64,000 bases of DNA from Kitasatospora papulosa (GTDB lineage Bacteria; Actinomycetota; Actinomycetes; Streptomycetales; Streptomycetaceae): contig NZ_JNYQ01000007.1 in the NCBI RefSeq assembly GCF_000717245.1, forward strand, positions 62,001-126,000. The letters run 5' to 3'. The position numbers and the translations under genes are program-made. The notes beneath the pieces are model-generated. The model was not told where the DNA came from, did not search any database, and worked only from the letters and a program-made list of their open reading frames with translations. This document shows positions 24,988 to 33,665 of the stretch, in pieces; the first letter of the stretch is position 1; each line of letters begins with the position of its first letter.

Positions 24988-25114
24988 GCGCGCATCCGAG
25001 CACGCGGGACCGCTGCTGACCACCGGGTTTTCCGGACGACGCTGCGTCAACCGGTGCCCTCGGGGCACACGGAAGTGATCTTGACGTAACGCGAAGGACA
25101 GGGGTGGGTACGCG

Positions 25115-25906
25115 ATGGGCATACGGGCGCGCGGAGGGAAGCGGAACGGGCGCAGAACCGAGTTCGACGTCCGGAGGACGGCCTTCGGGTTCGTCCTCGC
25201 CGGCATCCTGCTCGCCGGGGGCGGGCTCGCCCTGCGCACCGCTCTGCGGAGCGCCGAACGGCATCCGGTCACCGCCGTGACCCTCGCGGTCCTGCTGGTG
25301 GCGGGAACCGTCGTGCTCCTGCGCAGGCGGCGGAATCGCAGGAGGACCGCGAGGGCCGCCGCGGCGGTCGTGGAGACCGCCTACGACGTCGTGGACGCCG
25401 CCCTGGAGGAAGCGGCCCGGGACGAGGTCCAGGTGACCGAACCCCTTCCGTCCCCGCCGCCGGTCGACTACGCGGCCATGGACCCGTACGAGTTCGAGGA
25501 GGCCGTGGCCGCACTCTGCCGGCGCGACGGCTGCCCGGACGCCGAGGTCGTCGGCGGCGCGGGTGACCTCGGCGCGGACGTGGTCGCCACGACGCCGGAC
25601 GGCCGCCGTCTGGTCGTGCAGTGCAAGCGGTACACGGCCGACAACAAGGTCGGCTCGCAGGACCTCCAGCGCTTCGGAGGCACCTGCTACGTCGTGCACG
25701 AGGCCGATGTCGCCGTGGTCGTGACCACGAGTGACTACACCGGGCCCGCCCTGGAGTACGCCGAGCAGTGCGGAATCCTCTGCCTCGGCCTCGACGAGCT
25801 CACCGCGTGGAGCGAGGGCGCCGCGCCGCCGCCCTGGTACGCGACCGGGTCCGCGGAGACCGTCGCCGGGACCGAGCTGACCGAGGCCCCGCTCAGTGCT
25901 CCTTGA
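25115..25906 (+). CDS. Membrane-anchored Mrr-type restriction endonuclease domain protein
   Basis: 263 residues. Two hydrophobic segments (about 24-42 and 51-69) separated by a short loop anchor an otherwise cytoplasmic protein. The C-terminal part (about 120-240) is an Mrr_cat domain: YEFEEAVAALCRRDG, then D155 and the Q169-C-K171 motif in LVVQCKRY, forming the PD-(D/E)xK-like D-x13-Q-x-K active site. Mrr proteins cleave modified foreign DNA, but membrane-anchored forms are common in actinobacteria with unproven roles. No methylase or specificity subunit is nearby. The last 14 nt overlap the end of the convergent TetR gene. Confidence 0.82.
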   Translation: MGIRARGGKRNGRRTEFDVRRTAFGFVLAGILLAGGGLALRTALRSAERHPVTAVTLAVLLVAGTVVLLRRRRNRRRTARAAAAVVETAYDVVDAALEEAARDEVQVTEPLPSPPPVDYAAMDPYEFEEAVAALCRRDGCPDAEVVGGAGDLGADVVATTPDGRRLVVQCKRYTADNKVGSQDLQRFGGTCYVVHEADVAVVVTTSDYTGPALEYAEQCGILCLGLDELTAWSEGAAPPPWYATGSAETVAGTELTEAPLSAP

Positions 25907-26708
25907 GGGCCTGCTGGATCGTGCGCATGATCTCGTCGAGCGGGGCGTCGGTGCGGGCCACGGTGACCAGGACCTCGCCCTCCCTGGACACCGAGGCGGC
26001 CGGCGTCCTCGCGGGCTCGCCCCCCACGGTCCGCCCCGCCCCGATCCCGGTGCCGAAGGTCTCCCGGACGATCGAGAAGGCGTGGTCGAGCTGTGACTCG
26101 ACGTCACCCTGACCGTCCGCGCGCAGCCAGCGCCGCAGCACGTGGTTGTGCGCGGTCACCACGGCGGAGGCGGCGACCTCCGCGAGCAGCGGGTCGTCAT
26201 TGCCCACATGGTGGTCGCGCTCATCGAAGTGGCCCAGCAGATACCGTGTGAAAAGCCGCTCGTAGCGGGCCACCGAGGCGATCTCGGCCTCGCGGAGCGT
26301 GGGTACCTCGCGGGTCAGCTTGTAGCGCGCCACGGAGACCGCGGGCTTCGCCGCGTACATCTTCATGACCTCCTTGATGCCGCGGCACACCGTGTCGAGC
26401 GGGTGCTCGTGCGCGGGGGCGGCATTGAGGACGGCCTCGGCCCTGACGAGGGTGTCGTCGTGGTCCGGGAAGATGGCCTCCTCCTTGGACCGGAAGTGGC
26501 GGAAGAAGGTGCGGCGGGCGACCCCGGCCGCCCCCGCGATCTCGTCGACCGTCGTCGCCTCGTACCCCTTCGTGGCGAACAGCTCCATCGCCGCCGCGGC
26601 CAGTTCGCGGCGCATCTTGAGCCGTTGGGCGGCGGCCCGGGTGCCGGCGGCGGTTTCCGGGGCGTCCGTCGCGGCGGAGGAGCGGGGGGACCTGGCGGGT
26701 TGGGACAT
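25893..26708 (-). CDS. TetR family transcriptional regulator
   Basis: 271 residues. The N-terminal helix-turn-helix (about residues 28-75) reads AAMELFATKGYEATTVDEIA and GVARRTFFRHFRSKEEAI, a standard TetR DNA-binding domain. The ligand-binding region follows, with an extra 50-residue C-terminal tail (TVGGEPARTPAASV onward) beyond the usual ~210 residues. It follows the 3-hydroxyacyl-CoA dehydrogenase gene on the same strand with a 91-nt gap, so it may control fatty-acid or hydroxybutyrate genes. No clear ribosome binding site supports either ATG 26708 or ATG 26726; the former is used here. Confidence 0.88.
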   Translation of the reverse strand: MSQPARSPRSSAATDAPETAAGTRAAAQRLKMRRELAAAAMELFATKGYEATTVDEIAGAAGVARRTFFRHFRSKEEAIFPDHDDTLVRAEAVLNAAPAHEHPLDTVCRGIKEVMKMYAAKPAVSVARYKLTREVPTLREAEIASVARYERLFTRYLLGHFDERDHHVGNDDPLLAEVAASAVVTAHNHVLRRWLRADGQGDVESQLDHAFSIVRETFGTGIGAGRTVGGEPARTPAASVSREGEVLVTVARTDAPLDEIMRTIQQALKEH

Positions 26709-26799
26709 GAGGTGAACGTAACCCATCGGTGCAGGGTGACGCGCCCGTGGGGGCGGGTCACCCGTGGGCCCGAGCAACCCGCCCCACCCCGCGCCGGTA

Positions 26800-28581
26800 T
26801 CAGCGGCGGGCATATTCGCGGAAGCCGCGCCCCGTCTTGCGACCGAGGCAGCCCGCGGCCACCAGATGTTCGAGCAGCGGTGCCGGAGCGAGCCCCGGAT
26901 CGCGGAACTCGCTGTGCAGGACCTTCTCGATGGCGAGCGAGACGTCCAGGCCGACGACGTCCAGCAGTTCGAAGGGCCCCATGGGGTAGCCGCCGCCCAG
27001 CTTCATCGCCGCGTCGATGTCGTCGAGCGACGCGTAGTGCTCCTCGACCATCTTGATGGCGTTGTTGAGGTAGGGGAACAGCAGCGCGTTCACGATGAAG
27101 CCGGCCCGGTCACCGCAGTCGACCGGGTGCTTGCGCACCTTCACGCAGACCTCGCGGACCGTGGCGTGCACGTCGTCGGCGGTCAGCACGGTGCGGACCA
27201 CCTCGACCAGCTTCATCGCGGGCGCCGGGTTGAAGAAGTGCATCCCCACGACGTCCTCGGGACGGGAGGTCACCCGGGCGACCGCCACGACCGGCAGGGA
27301 CGAGGTGGTCGTCGCGAGCACGGCGCCCGGCTTGCAGACCTTGTCCAGGGTCGTGAAGAGCTGCTGCTTGATCTCCAGGTCCTCGGCGACCGCCTCGACC
27401 GCGAGATCGACGTCGGCGAAGGAGTCCAGCGAACCCGACGCGCTGATCCGGGCGAGCGTCTCGTCCCGGGCCTCCTCCGTCAGCCGGCCCTTGGCCACCG
27501 AGCGGCCCAGCGACTTCGCGATCCGCGCCTTGGCCGTGTCCGCCTTCTCCTGACCGCGTGCGGCGAGCACCACGGCGTACCCCGCCTTCGCGAACACCTC
27601 GGCGATGCCCGAGGCCATCGTCCCCGAGCCGGCCACGCCCACCGAGGACACGGTCCGTCCGGTGACTGCGTCCGCGCCCGCCTTCGGGGTCAGGGCGTCC
27701 GGCACCACGGTCCGGCTGCCGGGGGCGTCGTAGGTGTAGAAGCCGCGGCCCGCCTTGCGGCCGGTCAGACCGGCCTCGCTGAGCTGCCCGAGCACGGGCG
27801 CCGGGGCGTGCAGCCGGTCGTGGGACGCGGAGTACATGGCCTCCAGGACCGTGCGGGCCGTGTCGATGCCGATCAGGTCGAGCAGGGCCAGGGGGCCCAT
27901 CGGCAGCCCGCAACCGAGCTTCATGGCGGCGTCGATGTCCTCACGCGAGGCGTAGTTCGCCTCGTACATCGCGGCTGCCTGGTTGAGGTAGCCGAACAGC
28001 AGACCGTCCGCGACGAAACCCGGCCGGTCGCCGACGGCCACCGGCTCCTTGCCCAGCTCACGGGCGAGCCGGGTGACGCTCTCCACCGCGGGCGGCGCGG
28101 TCAGCACGGACGAGACCACCTCGACGAGCTTCATGGCCGGCGCCGGGTTGAAGAAGTGCAGGCCTAGGACGCGCTCGGGGTGCTGCGACTCGGCCGCCAG
28201 CCGGGTCACGGAGAGGGCGTTCGTGCCCGTCGCCAGGATCGTGGCGGGGGAGACCACCGCGTCGAGCTCGCGGAAGACCTGCTGCTTGATCTCGTACGTC
28301 TCGGGCACGACCTCGATGACCAGTTCCGCGTCCGCGGCGGCCCGCAGGTCGGAGAACGTACGGAACCGGGCGAGGACGTCCCGCCGCTCCTGCTCCGTGA
28401 TCCGCTCACGGCGCACGGCGCGCGCGGTGGAGGCCTCCAGGGAGGCGACGGCCTGACGCGCCGCGGCTTCGCTGATGTCGATTCCGATGACCTCGCGGCC
28501 CGCACGGGCCAGGACCTCGGCGATGCCGGTGCCCATGGTGCCGAGGCCGACGACGGCAATGGTGGTGAGAGGGGTGTCCAT
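26800..28581 (-). CDS. Fused double 3-hydroxyacyl-CoA (3-hydroxybutyryl-CoA) dehydrogenase
   Basis: 593 residues, made of two complete 3-hydroxyacyl-CoA dehydrogenase units in tandem. Each has a Rossmann GxGxMGxG (VGLGTMGTGIAEV near residue 11; GVAGSGTMASGIAEV near residue 305), a GLHFFNPAP/GMHFFNPAP catalytic histidine block, and a C-terminal helical domain ending in GLTGRKAGRGFYTY or CLGRKTGRGFREY. Single-unit enzymes are about 285 residues, so this is a duplication and fusion. It would interconvert acetoacetyl-CoA and 3-hydroxybutyryl-CoA, supplying crotonyl-CoA for ccr. The ATG at 28581 starts the first Rossmann fold correctly. It is probably co-transcribed with the TetR gene. Confidence 0.93.
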   Translation of the reverse strand: MDTPLTTIAVVGLGTMGTGIAEVLARAGREVIGIDISEAAARQAVASLEASTARAVRRERITEQERRDVLARFRTFSDLRAAADAELVIEVVPETYEIKQQVFRELDAVVSPATILATGTNALSVTRLAAESQHPERVLGLHFFNPAPAMKLVEVVSSVLTAPPAVESVTRLARELGKEPVAVGDRPGFVADGLLFGYLNQAAAMYEANYASREDIDAAMKLGCGLPMGPLALLDLIGIDTARTVLEAMYSASHDRLHAPAPVLGQLSEAGLTGRKAGRGFYTYDAPGSRTVVPDALTPKAGADAVTGRTVSSVGVAGSGTMASGIAEVFAKAGYAVVLAARGQEKADTAKARIAKSLGRSVAKGRLTEEARDETLARISASGSLDSFADVDLAVEAVAEDLEIKQQLFTTLDKVCKPGAVLATTTSSLPVVAVARVTSRPEDVVGMHFFNPAPAMKLVEVVRTVLTADDVHATVREVCVKVRKHPVDCGDRAGFIVNALLFPYLNNAIKMVEEHYASLDDIDAAMKLGGGYPMGPFELLDVVGLDVSLAIEKVLHSEFRDPGLAPAPLLEHLVAAGCLGRKTGRGFREYARR

Positions 28582-28935
28582 CACGGGACTCCAGGGTGAG
28601 TGACGACTGTGAGGAGCACGGCGGCGCGCGTGTGGATGGGGATCAACCGGCGCTCGGTGTGCGGAATTTGCGTGTCGTGATGCTGTGAGAACACGGTCCC
28701 GGGCGCGCAGGGCGCTCGGGTGAGGGTGACGGGCTCCGTCCCGAGCCACGTCGCACGAACTGCCGAACCGACAAGCACTCCGGGTGGCTGCGTCACCAGG
28801 CCACCGGAGCCAGCGGGTGTGTGTCCCGCTCACATGAGACTAACCGGCGAGTAACGAGCGCGCCAGCCCTGGCCGCCTGTGCACTGGCACACAGTTCGGC
28901 GAACACCCTGCGTGCGCGTCACTAAACTCACCGTC
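28582..28935. other. Divergent intergenic region between the hydroxyacyl-CoA dehydrogenase and the HEAT-repeat gene
   Basis: A 354-nt non-coding stretch serving two divergent genes. A possible -10 element, TAAACT, lies at 28924-28929 just before the HEAT gene start, without a convincing -35. On the minus strand TTAGTCT near 28838-28844 could be a -10 for the dehydrogenase. I see no terminator, RNA gene or clear operator. Confidence 0.5.
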
Positions 28936-29508
28936 ATGGATGAGGAGTTCCGCTCACTGACGGACAGGCTCGGCGACGAGGCAGGTGGGTCCGAGGACTT
29001 CCGGAGGCTGCTCGCCACCGAGGACGCCGAGGAGCTCGCCCTGGTGCTCGTCGAGCGTGAACGCCCCCTGTGGGCCCGCGAGATCGCGGCGTTCCGGCTG
29101 GGATGCGGAGGCGACCGCCGCGCCTTCGAGACGCTGGTCCTGCTGCTCAACCACCGTGATCCCGAACGCTGCGTGTCCGCGGCGCACGCCCTGCGCCTCC
29201 TCGGTGACCCCCGGACCCCCAGGGCGGCTGCCGCGCTCGCCACCAACAGCCTGCGCACGGGCTACGCCCTGTACCCGGTCCGGCTGCTGGCCGCCCTGCG
29301 CGCCCCCGAGTCCGTGCCCGCCCTGGTCAGCACCCTGCACCGGCTCCTGACCCCCGGCGAACCGCACTGGCGCGTCGCGCTGGCCTGCGTCGAGGGGCTG
29401 GGGAGCCTGGAGGACTCCAGGGCCCGCCCCGTCCTGGAGGCGGCCCTGCCGCACCCGCGCCTCGGCGCGGCGGCGGAGGAGGCGCTCAGGCAGCTGCCGG
29501 AGGGGTGA
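28936..29508 (+). CDS. HEAT-repeat protein
   Basis: 190 residues, almost entirely helical. Repeating pairs such as PLWAREIAAFRLGCGGDRRA, DPERCVSAAHALRLLGDPRT and PVRLLAALRAPESVPALVS follow the HEAT/PBS-lyase-like repeat pattern of about 31 residues, giving four to five repeats. Such proteins are usually protein-protein scaffolds; no enzymatic residues are visible. The ATG at 28936 gives MDEEFRSLTD; the frame is open further upstream but lacks a ribosome binding site there. It ends overlapping the convergent GNAT gene by 23 nt. Confidence 0.8.
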   Translation: MDEEFRSLTDRLGDEAGGSEDFRRLLATEDAEELALVLVERERPLWAREIAAFRLGCGGDRRAFETLVLLLNHRDPERCVSAAHALRLLGDPRTPRAAAALATNSLRTGYALYPVRLLAALRAPESVPALVSTLHRLLTPGEPHWRVALACVEGLGSLEDSRARPVLEAALPHPRLGAAAEEALRQLPEG

Positions 29509-30049
29509 GGGGGTGTGTGTACCGGACCTCCGGTACCCGGGCACCGCCCGCCTCGAAGGTCTTTTCCGCGCCGTCGGGCCGGAACCCGGCCCGCTCGTAG
29601 AAGCGCCGGGCCCGTACGTTCTCCTTCAGCACCCAGAGGGTGATCGCGTCGAACCCCGCTGACAGGGACCGCGCCGTCACCTCGCCGAGCAGCGAACGCC
29701 CGATGCCCGCACCGACGCGGTCCGGGCGCACATAGATCGCGTACAGCTCCGCGCTCCCGGGCCGGACGTCCTCGTCGCGGCACGGTCCGTAACAGGCCCA
29801 ACCCGTCAGCTCGGCGTCGGGTGCCTCGGCCACCAGGTTCACCGACCCTCCCTCAGCCATGAGGTGGGTGCGCCGCCGCTCGGCGTCCTGGGCCGGGTCC
29901 ATCGCGTCCAGGTACGCCGACGGGATCAGCCCCGCGTACGCGCGTTGCCAGCCGCGCACCCGGATCTCCGCCACCGCGGCGCAGTCGGCGAGGGCCATGT
30001 CGCGTATGCGCACGCCGGGGGCGTACCCGGGGACGGTCCGTGTGATCAT
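29486..30049 (-). CDS. GNAT family N-acetyltransferase
   Basis: 187 residues. The acetyl-CoA binding motif is VRPDRVGAGIGRSLLGEVTARS near residues 105-125, followed by ITLWVLKENVRARRFYERAGF, the conserved late strand-helix of the fold. AEIRVRGWQRAYAGLIP at the start is typical of small-molecule or antibiotic-type N-acetyltransferases of unknown substrate. The ATG at 30049 has AGGA eight bases upstream; a GTG nearer the core (VRIRDMALAD) is an alternative start. It is transcribed alone and its end overlaps the HEAT-repeat gene. Confidence 0.86.
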   Translation of the reverse strand: MITRTVPGYAPGVRIRDMALADCAAVAEIRVRGWQRAYAGLIPSAYLDAMDPAQDAERRRTHLMAEGGSVNLVAEAPDAELTGWACYGPCRDEDVRPGSAELYAIYVRPDRVGAGIGRSLLGEVTARSLSAGFDAITLWVLKENVRARRFYERAGFRPDGAEKTFEAGGARVPEVRYTHPLTPPAAA

Positions 30050-30094
30050 GCGGACCATCCTGGCGTACGCCCCCGGTGAGGGGCGGGCGATGCG

Positions 30095-31696
30095 TCAGCC
30101 GCGGAAGCCGAGCAGCCCGTGCAGCGCGCTTCCCCTCGTGTTCGCCTTCGCCTTCGCGGCCGGCGCGGCCTTCGGCTCGGGCAGGGCGTCGCAGACCGCT
30201 TCCGCACCGCTGCCGCTCCCGGCCGGCAGGCTGCCGTCGGTGAGGTAGCGCACCAGGTGCGCGTCCAGGCATCCGTTGCCGCTCAGTGTGATGCCGTGGT
30301 TGCCGCCGCCCTGCTCGACCACGAGGCCCGACCCCTCGAGCCTGCGGCTCATCGTGACCCCGCCCTCGTAGGGGGTGGCCGCGTCGTCGGTGGCCTGGAA
30401 GATCAGCGCGGGCGGGATCGCGTCGTTGCCGACCTGTACGGGCTCCAGCGGCTCCACCGGCCAGGTGGCGCACGGGGCGTTGTACCAGGTGTTGTTCCAG
30501 GTCATGAAGGGCGACTTGCGGTGTGCCTGCCAGGTGTCGTTGCGCCAGGTGCTCCAGCTCCGCGGCCATCCGGCGTCGCGGCACTGCACGGCCGTGTAGA
30601 CGGAGTATCCGTTCTCACCGGCCTGGTCGACGGCGGCGAAGTCGTCGTACGCCGTGGCGAGCGCCTCCTGGTCCTTGTCGTTCACGTACGCCGCGAACGC
30701 CTCGGCCAGACGCGGCCAGTAGCCGTCGTAGTAGCCGCCGGGCAGGAACGTGTCCTCCAGTTCGCCCGGCCCGACCCTGCCCGCCGCGGGGTGCTTCTTC
30801 ACCGCGTCGCGCATCCCGTACCAGGCGGCCTCGACCCGGGCGGGGTCCTTGCCGAGCCGGTAGGTCGCGTCGTTCTTCGCCACCCACGCGGCGAAGGCCT
30901 TGTGGCGGGCGTCGAACGCGTGGTCCTGGGCGAGGTTGTCCTCGTACCAGACGCCGTCCGGGTCGACGACCGAGTCCAGCACCAGGCGGCGGACGCGCTC
31001 GGGGAACAGCTTGGCGTAGACCGCACCCAGGTAGGTGCCGTAGGAGTAGCCGAAGTAGTTGATCTGCCGGGCGCCGAGGGCCCGGCGGATGACGTCGAGG
31101 TCCTTCGCGGCGCTGACGGTGTCCATGTACGGCAGCAGATCGCCGTGCTTCTCGCCGCACGCGGCGGCGAAGGACGCCGCGCGGTTGCGTGCCGTCCTCT
31201 CCGCCGCGTAGGAGTCCGGCACGGAGTCGGGGCGTACGGGGGCGAAGTACTTCGGCAGGCAGTTCAACGCGGGGGTGCTCTTCCCGACCCCGCGCGGGTC
31301 GAACCCGATCACGTCGTACTGCGCGGCCAGCTTCGCGGGCAGCGCGGACGCCACGAAGCCCGCCATGGAGAGTCCGCTGCCGCCGGGGCCGCCGGGGTTG
31401 ACCAGCAGGGGGCCCTGCGAGGTCTTCGCCGTGTGCGGGATGCGGGAGAGGGCGAGGGTGACCGGCATGCCTGACGGGTTGTCATGGTCGAGCGGAGCCC
31501 GCACGGTCGCACACTGGAGCCTCGGATACGACTTCGTCCCGCAGCTCGTCCACGTGAGCGGCGCGGCGGCGCGTGGTGCCGGCGTGCCCGCGTCGGCGGA
31601 CACGGTGGACGGTGCGGACGCGGTGGACGGTGCGGCGGTCACCAGACCCGCGACCGTGGCACCGACGGCGACCAGAATTCCTGCACGTTTCGTCAT
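30095..31696 (-). CDS. Secreted alpha/beta-hydrolase, tripeptidyl aminopeptidase-like
   Basis: 533 residues. A signal peptide (MTKRAGILVAVGATVAGLV, cleavage after ASA near residue 27) shows export. The hydrolase core has LLVNPGGPGGSGLSMA (oxyanion hole), IGFDPRGVGKSTP, and the nucleophile elbow GYSYGTYLG; the catalytic Asp and His are expected in IFQATDDAATPYEG and GGGNHGITL. Pairs of cysteines are present, as in secreted TAP-type peptidases of Streptomyces that remove tripeptides. The ATG at 31696 has GGGAGG upstream. An arginine/lysine/alanine-rich tail (KAAPAAKAKANTRG) follows the enzyme domain. It stands alone. Confidence 0.87.
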   Translation of the reverse strand: MTKRAGILVAVGATVAGLVTAAPSTASAPSTVSADAGTPAPRAAAPLTWTSCGTKSYPRLQCATVRAPLDHDNPSGMPVTLALSRIPHTAKTSQGPLLVNPGGPGGSGLSMAGFVASALPAKLAAQYDVIGFDPRGVGKSTPALNCLPKYFAPVRPDSVPDSYAAERTARNRAASFAAACGEKHGDLLPYMDTVSAAKDLDVIRRALGARQINYFGYSYGTYLGAVYAKLFPERVRRLVLDSVVDPDGVWYEDNLAQDHAFDARHKAFAAWVAKNDATYRLGKDPARVEAAWYGMRDAVKKHPAAGRVGPGELEDTFLPGGYYDGYWPRLAEAFAAYVNDKDQEALATAYDDFAAVDQAGENGYSVYTAVQCRDAGWPRSWSTWRNDTWQAHRKSPFMTWNNTWYNAPCATWPVEPLEPVQVGNDAIPPALIFQATDDAATPYEGGVTMSRRLEGSGLVVEQGGGNHGITLSGNGCLDAHLVRYLTDGSLPAGSGSGAEAVCDALPEPKAAPAAKAKANTRGSALHGLLGFRG

Positions 31697-31823
31697 AGGG
31701 CCTCCCGGGGCCGGGGATCGTGGCTGTGGATGGCACAGCCCCGGCCGCATGCTTCCCGGATCCGGCCGCGGGAGGACACGTGGCGTCCGGAGTTGACCCG
31801 TTCGGTGAGGAGGCGGCGTGCGG

Positions 31824-32873
31824 TCAGAGCAGTGACAGCTGAGTGGGGCCGGGCCCGGAGGCGTCCACGGCCGGAGCCGGTGCCGGGGTCTCGCGGGTGA
31901 TGCGGCGGGCGCCGCCCCGGTCGGCGGGGCCGATGCCGAACTCGGCCGCCAGTTCGTCGACCCGGCGGGTGATGTCGCGTTGGTACCAGGTCGGCGCGTA
32001 GGCCCCGTCCGCGTACATCCGCTCGTACCGCTCCACCAGGTGCGGATGGCGGCGGCCGAGCCACTGCATGAACCACTCGCGGGCGCCCGGCCGCAGATGG
32101 AGGACGAGCGGGGTGACGGAGGTCGCCCCGGCGGCGGCGACCGCGCGGACCGTGTCGCGCAGCTGATCCGGGCGGTCGCCGAGGAAGGGGATGACCGGCG
32201 CCATCAGGACCCCGCAGCCGATCCCGCTGTCCGTCAGGGCGCGGACCACGTCCAGCCGGCGTTCGGGGGAGGGGGTGCCGGGCTCGACCGTGCGCCACAG
32301 CTCCTGGTCGGTGAACCCGACGGAGACGGAGACGCCTACCTCCGTGACCTCGGCGGCCTGCCGCAGCAGGTCGAGATCGCGCAGGATCAGCGTGCCCTTG
32401 GTCAGGACCGAGAACGCGTTCGCGTGGTCGCGCAGGGCCCGGATGATGCCGGGCATCAGCCGGTAGCGGCCTTCGGCCCGCTGGTAGCAGTCGACGTTCG
32501 TGCCCATCGCGATGTGCTGGCCGTGCCAGGTGCGGGAGGCCAGATGGCGGCTCAGCAGTTCGGCGGCGTTGACCTTGACGACGATCTGGGAGTCGAAGCC
32601 GAGCCCCGTGTCCAGGTCCAGATAGCTGTGCGTCCTGCGGGCGAAGCAGTACACGCAGGCGTGCGTGCAGCCCCGGTACGGGTTCACGGTCCATTCGAAC
32701 GGCATGCGGGAGGCCCCGGGCACCCGGTTCACGATCGAGCGGGCCCGGATCTCGTGGAAGGTGATCCCCCTGAATTCGGGGGTGTCGAAGGTGCGCGTCG
32801 TCACCGCGTCCGCGGCGAAGAGCGCACCACTGCCTTCTTTTGCGGTGTTCTCCGCAAGATTGTCCCAGCGCAT
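31824..32873 (-). CDS. Rv2578c-family radical SAM protein
   Basis: 349 residues. The radical SAM cluster motif is C69-x3-C73-x2-C76 in RGCTHACVYC, followed by FARRTHSYLDLD. It matches the actinobacterial Rv2578c family, related to spore photoproduct lyase-like radical SAM enzymes; no specific reaction is established to my knowledge. The ATG at 32873 has GAGGAGG five bases upstream, which rules out the longer reading from 32912. The C-terminal 40 residues are Pro/Ala-rich and end in the short motif TQLSLL, similar to bacterial sliding-clamp binding peptides (QxxL[F/L]); that resemblance is only suggestive. Confidence 0.86.
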   Translation of the reverse strand: MRWDNLAENTAKEGSGALFAADAVTTRTFDTPEFRGITFHEIRARSIVNRVPGASRMPFEWTVNPYRGCTHACVYCFARRTHSYLDLDTGLGFDSQIVVKVNAAELLSRHLASRTWHGQHIAMGTNVDCYQRAEGRYRLMPGIIRALRDHANAFSVLTKGTLILRDLDLLRQAAEVTEVGVSVSVGFTDQELWRTVEPGTPSPERRLDVVRALTDSGIGCGVLMAPVIPFLGDRPDQLRDTVRAVAAAGATSVTPLVLHLRPGAREWFMQWLGRRHPHLVERYERMYADGAYAPTWYQRDITRRVDELAAEFGIGPADRGGARRITRETPAPAPAVDASGPGPTQLSLL

Positions 32874-33021
32874 GAACGCCTCCTCGGTAGCACTCCGCAG
32901 AGAATAGAACATGTGTTCCCTTGATCGTGTGCGGCGGAGTGCGGGACCCGATTTTGAGGGGCCCCACCCGAGGTGGTTGGCTCAGCAGCACCCCGAACAA
33001 CCGAGTGCTGGAGGAGCAGGC

Positions 33022-33465
33022 ATGGCGCAGGTCGAGGCCACGACAGAGCGGATCATCGCGGCGGACGCAGAGACGGTGTTCGATGCGCTGGCCGACTACG
33101 AGGAGGTCCGGGGCAAGGTGCTGACCGGGCACTTCAGCGAGTACGAGGTCCGCGAGGGCGGAGACGGTGAGGGCACCCTCGTCCACTGGAAGCTCCAGGC
33201 CACGAGCAAGCGGGTCCGCGACTGCCTGCTCGAGGTCACCGAGCCCACCGACGGGCAGCTGATCGAGAAGGACCGCAACTCCTCGATGGTCACCACCTGG
33301 ACGGTCACGCCCGCGGGCGAGGGGAAGTCCAAGGCCGTCGTCTCCACCGTGTGGAACGGTGCCGGAGGCATCGGAGGCTTCTTCGAGAAGACCTTCGCGC
33401 CCAAGGGGCTCGGCCGGATCTACGACGAGCTGCTCCGGAACCTCGCCGCCGAGGTCGAGAAGTAA
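33022..33465 (+). CDS. SRPBCC (START/polyketide cyclase-like) family protein
   Basis: 147 residues, one lipid-transfer type domain: ATTERIIAADAETVFDALAD at the N-terminus, a central beta-sheet, and a long C-terminal helix (GRIYDELLRNLAAEVEK). The fold binds hydrophobic ligands in a cavity; in actinobacteria most such stand-alone proteins have no proven function. The ATG at 33022 follows GGAGGAGCAGG. It is divergent from the radical SAM gene and is followed by the MFS gene about 200 nt downstream on the same strand. Confidence 0.85.
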   Translation: MAQVEATTERIIAADAETVFDALADYEEVRGKVLTGHFSEYEVREGGDGEGTLVHWKLQATSKRVRDCLLEVTEPTDGQLIEKDRNSSMVTTWTVTPAGEGKSKAVVSTVWNGAGGIGGFFEKTFAPKGLGRIYDELLRNLAAEVEK

Positions 33466-33665
33466 CCCTGCTCCTCCCGCTGTTGGCGTTGCGGCCGGCC
33501 TCACCGGAACGGGTGGTTTTCCGGGGCGGCCGGTTGCGCGCCGCAGTGCCTCCCACCGGCGCATAAGCCCTCCGGGTGCGCCGTGTGCGCGCCCGGTCAC
33601 GTTTGCCCCGCCTTGCCGCCTGGTGCGACAAATGGGCGGCGCAGGTGCGACGAGGGGAGCGTCAC

